Positions 59,701 to 64,000 of a stretch of DNA of 64,000 nucleotides are shown here, piece by piece. Position 1 is the stretch's first letter; each line of letters begins with the position of its first letter. Origin of the DNA: Tanytarsus gracilentus (taxonomy: Eukaryota; Arthropoda; Insecta; Diptera; Chironomidae). The notes beneath the pieces were generated by a model. It had not been told where the DNA came from. It worked only from the letters and a program-made list of their open reading frames with translations, and did no database searches. The position numbers and the translations under genes were made by a program. Where the stretch lies: positions 562,501-626,500 of the forward strand of contig JAXRKN010000035.1 in NCBI GenBank assembly GCA_038502055.1. The letters run 5' to 3'.

Positions 59701-62282
59701 TATGCATTTCACACACCAAGCAAATTGTGTTTCATACTAGATCTAATGAATGGCGGCGACTTACACTATCATCTCTCGCAGCATGGCGTTTTTAATGAGA
59801 CAAATATGAAGTTTTATGCGACAGAAATCATTCTCGGACTTGAACATATGCATAAGAGGTGAGTTGTTGAGTGAAATGCCAACTAACTTTAAAACCTCTC
59901 AATTTTAGATACATCGTTTATCGAGATTTAAAACCGGCCAATATTCTCCTCGATGAAAATGGACACGTGAGAATTAGTGATCTTGGTCTGGCGTGTGATT
60001 ATAGGTAATTTTCTAATTCTCTTTCTAAAAATAAATCAAAATCTAAAGAGTTGAAATTTCCAGCAAAAAGAAGCCGCACGCGTCTGTCGGCACTCACGGC
60101 TACATGGCACCGGAAGTGCTCTGTAAAGGAATGAGTTATGACAGTTGCGCTGACTGGTTTAGCTTCGGATGCATGATCTATAAACTTCTGAAAGGTCACA
60201 GTCCGTTTCGGCAACACAAGACAAAGGACAAGCATGAGATCGATAGAATGACACTGACAATGAAAGTTGAACTGCCGGACTCTTACAGGTGAGAATGAAA
60301 CTTGAGTAGACAATAAAATTTTGAAGAAGTGAATTGACCTGTTGCAGTTCCGAGGTGAAATCTCTGCTCGACGGACTCTTACAGCGTGATATTGATAAGC
60401 GACTCGGATGCTGTGGTCAGGGTGCTGAAGAGGTGAGTTTTAAGCAGTGAATTATAATAAAAAATTAATTAAATCCTCTTCAAGGTCAAACGACATCCAT
60501 TCTTCCACGGTGTTGACTGGAAGCAAGTTTATCAACAAAACTATGCGCCACCATTCATCCCGCCAAAAGGTGAAGTCAATGCTGCCGACGCTTGTGATAT
60601 TGGCAATTTTGACGAGGACGACACGAAAGCTGTGAAAATAACCGAACAGGATCAAGAAATATATCGAGATTTTTCGCTCACGATTAGTGAGAGGTGAGTT
60701 TAGTTTAATTTTCTCTCTTAATATTTAAAATCTCTAAAATTTCTCAACAAGATGGCAACAAGAGATTACAGAAACAGTATTTGAATCGGTGAATCAGGAA
60801 GTGGATCGATTGGAAAAGAAGAACAAGGCGAAAAAATTGGCGAAATTTTATGACGACGAGAAGGAGAGCGATTGCATATTGCAGGGTTACATTAAGAAAC
60901 GCGGTCAATCATTCGCCTCTGGATGGCAAGTCAGATACGCTAAGCTTTATCCTAATAGGTGAGTTTAACAACGAGGGGCAGGCAACTCATATTTTAAATT
61001 AGGTGCAAATAACTCAGGCATAAGAAATCAAAATTTTTGAGACCGTAAATGCTGTTAAACGCTATTAAAAGATCTTAAATTTTTGAGTTCTCAGGCCTTA
61101 TAAATTACTCACTTTATAATTCAGGGGCAACTCACTTTTAATTAATTCAAAAACTTTAAAACTTCTCACTAAATTATTTTTATTCTTCAATTTTTTACAC
61201 TTCATTTTCTGAGTCCTTTTTTGGATCAGTGAATGGATTTCGATCTTCGTAAGAAATTCTCGGCACGAAACCTCCATCCTTATCAGCAACATACTCGACC
61301 CTCATCAGTTTTCCATTTGCGAGTAAAACTTGATAAAATCCACTAACTTTCTCGTTTTCATCTTTTGTTTCTTCTTTTTCTATGAAAAGATCTTGTTCTT
61401 TATCTTTGACAAGATAATTGTAGTGATATGGTTGTGGTGGCCAGTTTGTTGAATCTTCATTTTCGTCTTGTGATGAAATTAAAACTAAAGATGAAAAAAA
61501 AATGACTAAAAGTGCGATAAACTTCATTGTTGGAATTTTAGAACGAAACAAATGAGAAAAATTTATTGCGAATTAATTTATAAAACTCGGATGTAAAGAT
61601 TTTTACATTGAGATTATTGAAAGTTTGTAAATTTTACAGTTTAGATTTTTAACCCTGAAAATATTCAAAGCGTTTTAAAATTTCGAAAAGATAAAAATTA
61701 AATGCGTGAGAAGATTTTGATTGTTTTTTAAATGCTCACGCGATCAAGCACGAGAACTGTAATTTTTTGAATTATTTTTTATTATTTTGATTTAATTTAT
61801 AAAATGAAAGAACGTTTATTGAAATTTAAGTCTATCAGTTCCGCCCCTTGGAATTTATTTAAAAATATTTTCTATATTTCAGACTGGAACTTTTGCCACA
61901 ATCTCGCAATACAAAACCCGAGCTGATCTTCATGGATCAAATCGAAGAGGTGGCTGCCGATGTGCCATATAAAAATGAGTCAAGCATTCAGATTAAGTTA
62001 AAAGACAATATTCAGCGTATCATATTGTACAATCAGGTGAGTAATTTACATTCAACTAATCTTAAAACTAATTTTCTCATCTTTCAGGATCAAATAGCGC
62101 AGAAAGAGTGGATTTCGTCGATTCGTCTCGCCCACAAAACGAGTCAAGAGCTTCTCGGCTCGATCACCAACAAGAAAGTCGGAAAAATTTACGGAACTGA
62201 AACCGATTCGACAAACAAATCCGTCACAATTAGTCCACCGACTGGCGGCATTCCGGCAAAGAGCACGAATGGATCCAACTAG
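53716..62282 (+). CDS. Gprk1: G-protein-coupled receptor kinase, GRK2/3 (beta-ARK) type
   Basis: Ser/Thr kinase that phosphorylates activated GPCRs; its PH domain binds G-beta-gamma and phosphoinositides at the plasma membrane. CDS exons: 53716-53822, 56887-56963, 59000-59175, 59231-59419, 59479-59858, 59909-60004, 60064-60288, 60348-60432, 60485-60693, 60752-60958, 61883-62036, 62088-62282. These total 699 aa, with every join in phase; vertebrate GRK2 is 689 aa. N-terminus MADLEAVLADVSYLMAMEMS is diagnostic. RGS homology about 54-175; kinase about 189-452 with GRGGFGEVY, Lys218 (AMKCL), Asp316 in VYRDLKPANI and Asp334 in the GRK-type DLG; PH about 556-650 (CILQGYIKKRGQSFASGWQV). Introns 1 and 2 are long (3.1 and 2.0 kb). 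A cuticle-protein gene lies antisense in intron 10. Confidence 0.97.
53823..56886. other. Kinase intron 1
   Basis: Non-coding. A (GT)n run lies at about 53863-53883 just after the donor. GGACAAATTGTCC-type words occur at 54150-54250. No nested gene seen. Confidence 0.5.
56964..58999. other. Kinase intron 2
   Basis: Non-coding. An open stretch near 57252-57440 has no splice signals or family match. The 58.5-58.8 kb repeat is listed separately. CAAGGGGTTGGAACAC (57890) and CCAAGGGGTGGGAAACTC (58358) are copies of the dispersed core word. Confidence 0.5.
58500..58805. repeat. Array of TTTTTGTTACCTGAGTT / CCCACCCCTTCGAATAT units
   Basis: Six or seven degenerate units of about 40-50 bp combine GTTACCTGAGTT with CCCACCCCTWCGAATATTTA, all in one orientation, ending near 58800. 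The second half is the complement of the dispersed AGGGGTGGGAA word, linking this array to it. Confidence 0.65.
61014..61100. mobile_element. Short MITE copy, CAAGGCCTGAGAAC family, in kinase intron 10
   Basis: The left end CAGGCATAAGAAATCAAAAT and right end ATTTTTGAGTTCTCAGGCCTTA are inverted. The interior has AAACGCTATTAAAAGATCTT like the other copies. About 87 bp. CGAGGGGCAGGCAACTC just upstream (60970) is a copy of the dispersed word. Confidence 0.6.
61195..61527 (-). CDS. Cuticular protein, RR-1 type (CPR family), nested antisense in Gprk1 intron
   Basis: Structural chitin-binding protein of soft cuticle. 110 aa from the ATG at 61527; a longer in-frame start adds eight residues ahead of the signal peptide. 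Signal peptide MKFIALLVIFFSSLVLISS, then DENEDSTNW. The extended Rebers-Riddiford motif runs from about residue 35 to 95: YHYNYLVKDKEQDLFIEKEE and VSGFYQVLLANGKLMRVEYV followed by ADKDGGFVPRISYED. The pattern G-x7-N-G-x6-Y-x-AD-x3-GF-x-P matches the consensus exactly. It is intronless here, whereas many CPR genes have an intron after the first codons. A TTTATAAATT box lies about 50-60 bp upstream of the ATG on the minus strand (about 61576-61586). It lies wholly within the 925-bp intron 10 of the kinase. Confidence 0.92.
   Translation of the reverse strand: MKFIALLVIFFSSLVLISSQDENEDSTNWPPQPYHYNYLVKDKEQDLFIEKEETKDENEKVSGFYQVLLANGKLMRVEYVADKDGGFVPRISYEDRNPFTDPKKDSENEV
61576..61586 (-). promoter_or_regulatory. 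TATA box of the nested cuticle gene
   Basis: TTTTATAAATT on the minus strand, about 50 bp before the ATG at 61527, is a good distance for a short leader. Confidence 0.5.
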
Positions 62283-62548
62283 CGATTACTTTTACGATCT
62301 CGGTCCTGTTTCATTGAGCCGAATCGTCTGAAGGATACGCAATTAAAAGCGAAAAGTAAAGATACTTAAAAAGTCTTTCGTGAACTCTAATTAAATCCTA
62401 AAATGTTGCCTCTGTCCTTTCGAATGACGATTTAGGGTTGATTTAATTATTTTGAGAGAATTTTCTTGAAGTTTCTGAATCAACTTTTGAAATTTCTGTC
62501 GCTCTTTTTATATGAATGAAGGATTTTTTAAAAATTTGATGAGATTTT

Positions 62549-62755
62549 GATGAAATTATAATAACATTAAAAAGTTCACAGGGTGATTGACATAAATTTT
62601 TAAAAAATGAGTTTCCCGCCCCTTGAAAAAAATTAATTAAATTTTTTAAAAAATTTCAGAAATTTTAATGAAATTTTATTAACATTAAAAAGTTTGAAGG
62701 GTGAATGACTTAAATTTTTTTAAAAATGAGTTCCTCACCCCTTGAAAAAAATTTA
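62549..62755. repeat. Two-copy tandem duplication downstream of Gprk1
   Basis: A unit of about 115-120 bp occurs twice: GATGAAATTATAATAACATT...AAAATGAGTTTCCCGCCCCTTG and AATGAAATTTTATTAACATT...AAAATGAGTTCCTCACCCCTTG. Each ends in the dispersed CCACCCCTTGA word. It probably lies in the 3' UTR or just past it. Confidence 0.7.
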
Positions 62756-63600
62756 AGAAATTTTTAAAATAACATTTCAACATCAAAAAAATCAAATTTT
62801 TACAAAATCCTTCTCAAAAAAACTATCAACACACTAATTAAAAGGCTCTCAAGTGTTTTCTCACCAAAAACACTCAACGGAGACTTCATCAACAGCTTTT
62901 TTCACAAACAATTTTCATCCTTTTGATAAAAACTTTTTTCTATAATGAGAAAAAAATCCTTTTTTAAAAAGTTTCATATAAAAAATCACAAACTGAACCT
63001 TAAAATCTGTAACAATCGATAATTAACTGAAAAATTGTATTTTCTAGTGGGAAAAAATTATGAAAATATTTAGAAGGTTTTAAAAAATGGGTAAACTAGA
63101 GTAAAAGTGCATTTTTTGTTGCGATGTTAGAGTTAAAATGTGAAAGAAGTTAAGAGAGTGAAAATTATGATGAAAAAAATTTTATTTAATCCAATTAATT
63201 CTAGTCTAACTCCAAACTCCAACCTCTCAATTTTTTCGTCATAATTTCCACTCAAATTTCTTTTTTAACTTCTCTTTTGTACATTTTACGAGTTCTTACA
63301 ACAAAGAATGATAATCAAGTAATTGTCGTCACATGAATGTTGATAATCAATCCACACACTGACCTAACTGCACTGTTGAGAGAAATTTATCACACACACG
63401 AAAATCACCAATTAAAAAATGTAAATTTGATGTGCGAATTTTGTGTAGGAAAGAAACTTTAAAAGATGCCATAAGTGTTGAAGAATATTTTAAGAAAAAA
63501 AGTCATGAAGCTTTTTTGATGTGGAAAAAATGTTGAAAATGTTTCGTGCGTCACGATAGAAATATTCCGCAAGTATGATAAAAGCATTTCGCATGCATGC
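62756..63600. other. AT-rich intergenic DNA
   Basis: No coding exon. Possible 3' flank of the receptor kinase. Confidence 0.45.
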
Positions 63601-63765
63601 CGATGAATATATGCGAAAACTATCACAAGGATGCGACATCTATCGTTGAAAAATTCAAACAGTCACTTTGAGATTTTGCATGCGGATAAATAAATGCGAA
63701 AACTATCATAGAGATGCGACATCTATTGTTGAAAGGATCGCATGCTTTTATAGAATTCATGAAAT
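63600..63765. repeat. Two-copy 83-bp tandem repeat
   Basis: ATGCGAAAACTATCACAAGG ATGCGACATCTATCGTTGAAA starting at 63611 recurs, with few changes, at 63694. GCATGC words border it (63593 and 63740). No coding potential. Confidence 0.8.
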
Positions 63766-64000
63766 CCAACAAATTTTTATATATCGACGAGACATGAAAA
63801 ATATTTCTTTGAGGTGAATTTTGCAAAATTTAGAATAAAATATTTTTTTATTGATTTGTAAATTAAAAATATCAAAAATAATTTATAAATTAATTTATAA
63901 ATATTTTCTGTCTAAAATTCCCCTCAACTTTTAATTTTTCCAAAAGTTACCAAAATCCTGCATAATAATCACATCGTCGCACCCTATAAATATTTACATG

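Noticed and set aside
59999..60313. Minus-strand frame over kinase exon 7
   Set aside because: Antisense shadow of the GRK activation-segment exon.

Overview
The window is nuclear DNA of an insect, most probably a lower (nematoceran) dipteran such as a midge. The reasons are very AT-rich intergenic DNA, short GT-AG introns (mostly 50-100 bp, a few of several kb), a Rebers-Riddiford cuticle protein, and a conserved animal gene set with fly-like organisation. The taxon is inferred from style and content, not from a diagnostic marker.

Layout. 2.4-13.4 kb: a long-chain acyl-CoA synthetase of ACSL1/5/6 type (+) with two alternative first exons. One encodes a hydrophobic N-terminal anchor; the other a short Cys-Cys leader. 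A two-exon F-box/LRR gene (-) lies in the first large intron. 15.1-16.7 kb: two convergent small secreted LRR proteins. 17.3-18.1 kb: lin-7 (+), facing a MINDY-4/4B-like gene (-, 18.7-21.7 kb) that has two consecutive micro-exons and has lost its catalytic cysteine. 23.4-24.2 kb and 38.2-39.3 kb: two more members of the secreted family; they keep its N-terminal module but replace the LRRs with cysteine-rich repeat tails. 26.0-33.9 kb (-): one intronless 2653-codon frame for a STAND-type protein with an HExxH metallopeptidase-like site, a NACHT NTPase and a long ankyrin-like tail made partly of five near-identical 525-bp repeats. 41.0-44.3 kb (-): SAGA subunit SPT20. 46.1-46.6 kb (-): SHIPPO-repeat protein. 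47.5-48.4 kb (-): secreted four-cysteine protein. 53.7-62.3 kb (+): GRK2/3-type G-protein-coupled receptor kinase (RGS-kinase-PH), with an antisense cuticle-protein gene nested in its last long intron.

Between the genes the DNA is seeded with small palindromic elements. Three have TIRs and perfect 8-bp target duplications (34.2, 35.6 and 37.8 kb), which points to hAT-like MITEs. A larger set of ends reading CAAGGCCTGAGAAC or CAAGGGGTGRGAAC recurs throughout. Another family carries CAGAGATGGGCAATTACA ends (13.9, 37.4 and possibly 43.0 kb). A 5'-truncated LINE with a 12-bp target duplication sits inside one of the palindromic elements. Several introns hold short-period tandem arrays.

No rRNA, tRNA or CRISPR was seen. 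The genes are independent housekeeping, signalling and lineage-specific units, not a pathway cluster. The least ordinary parts are the NACHT-ankyrin-metallopeptidase gene, the secreted LRR/Cys-tail family and the pseudo-deubiquitinase. Exon joins for the six spliced genes were worked out by hand; each gives a continuous frame of the length expected for its family, or a whole number of codons where no family length is known.
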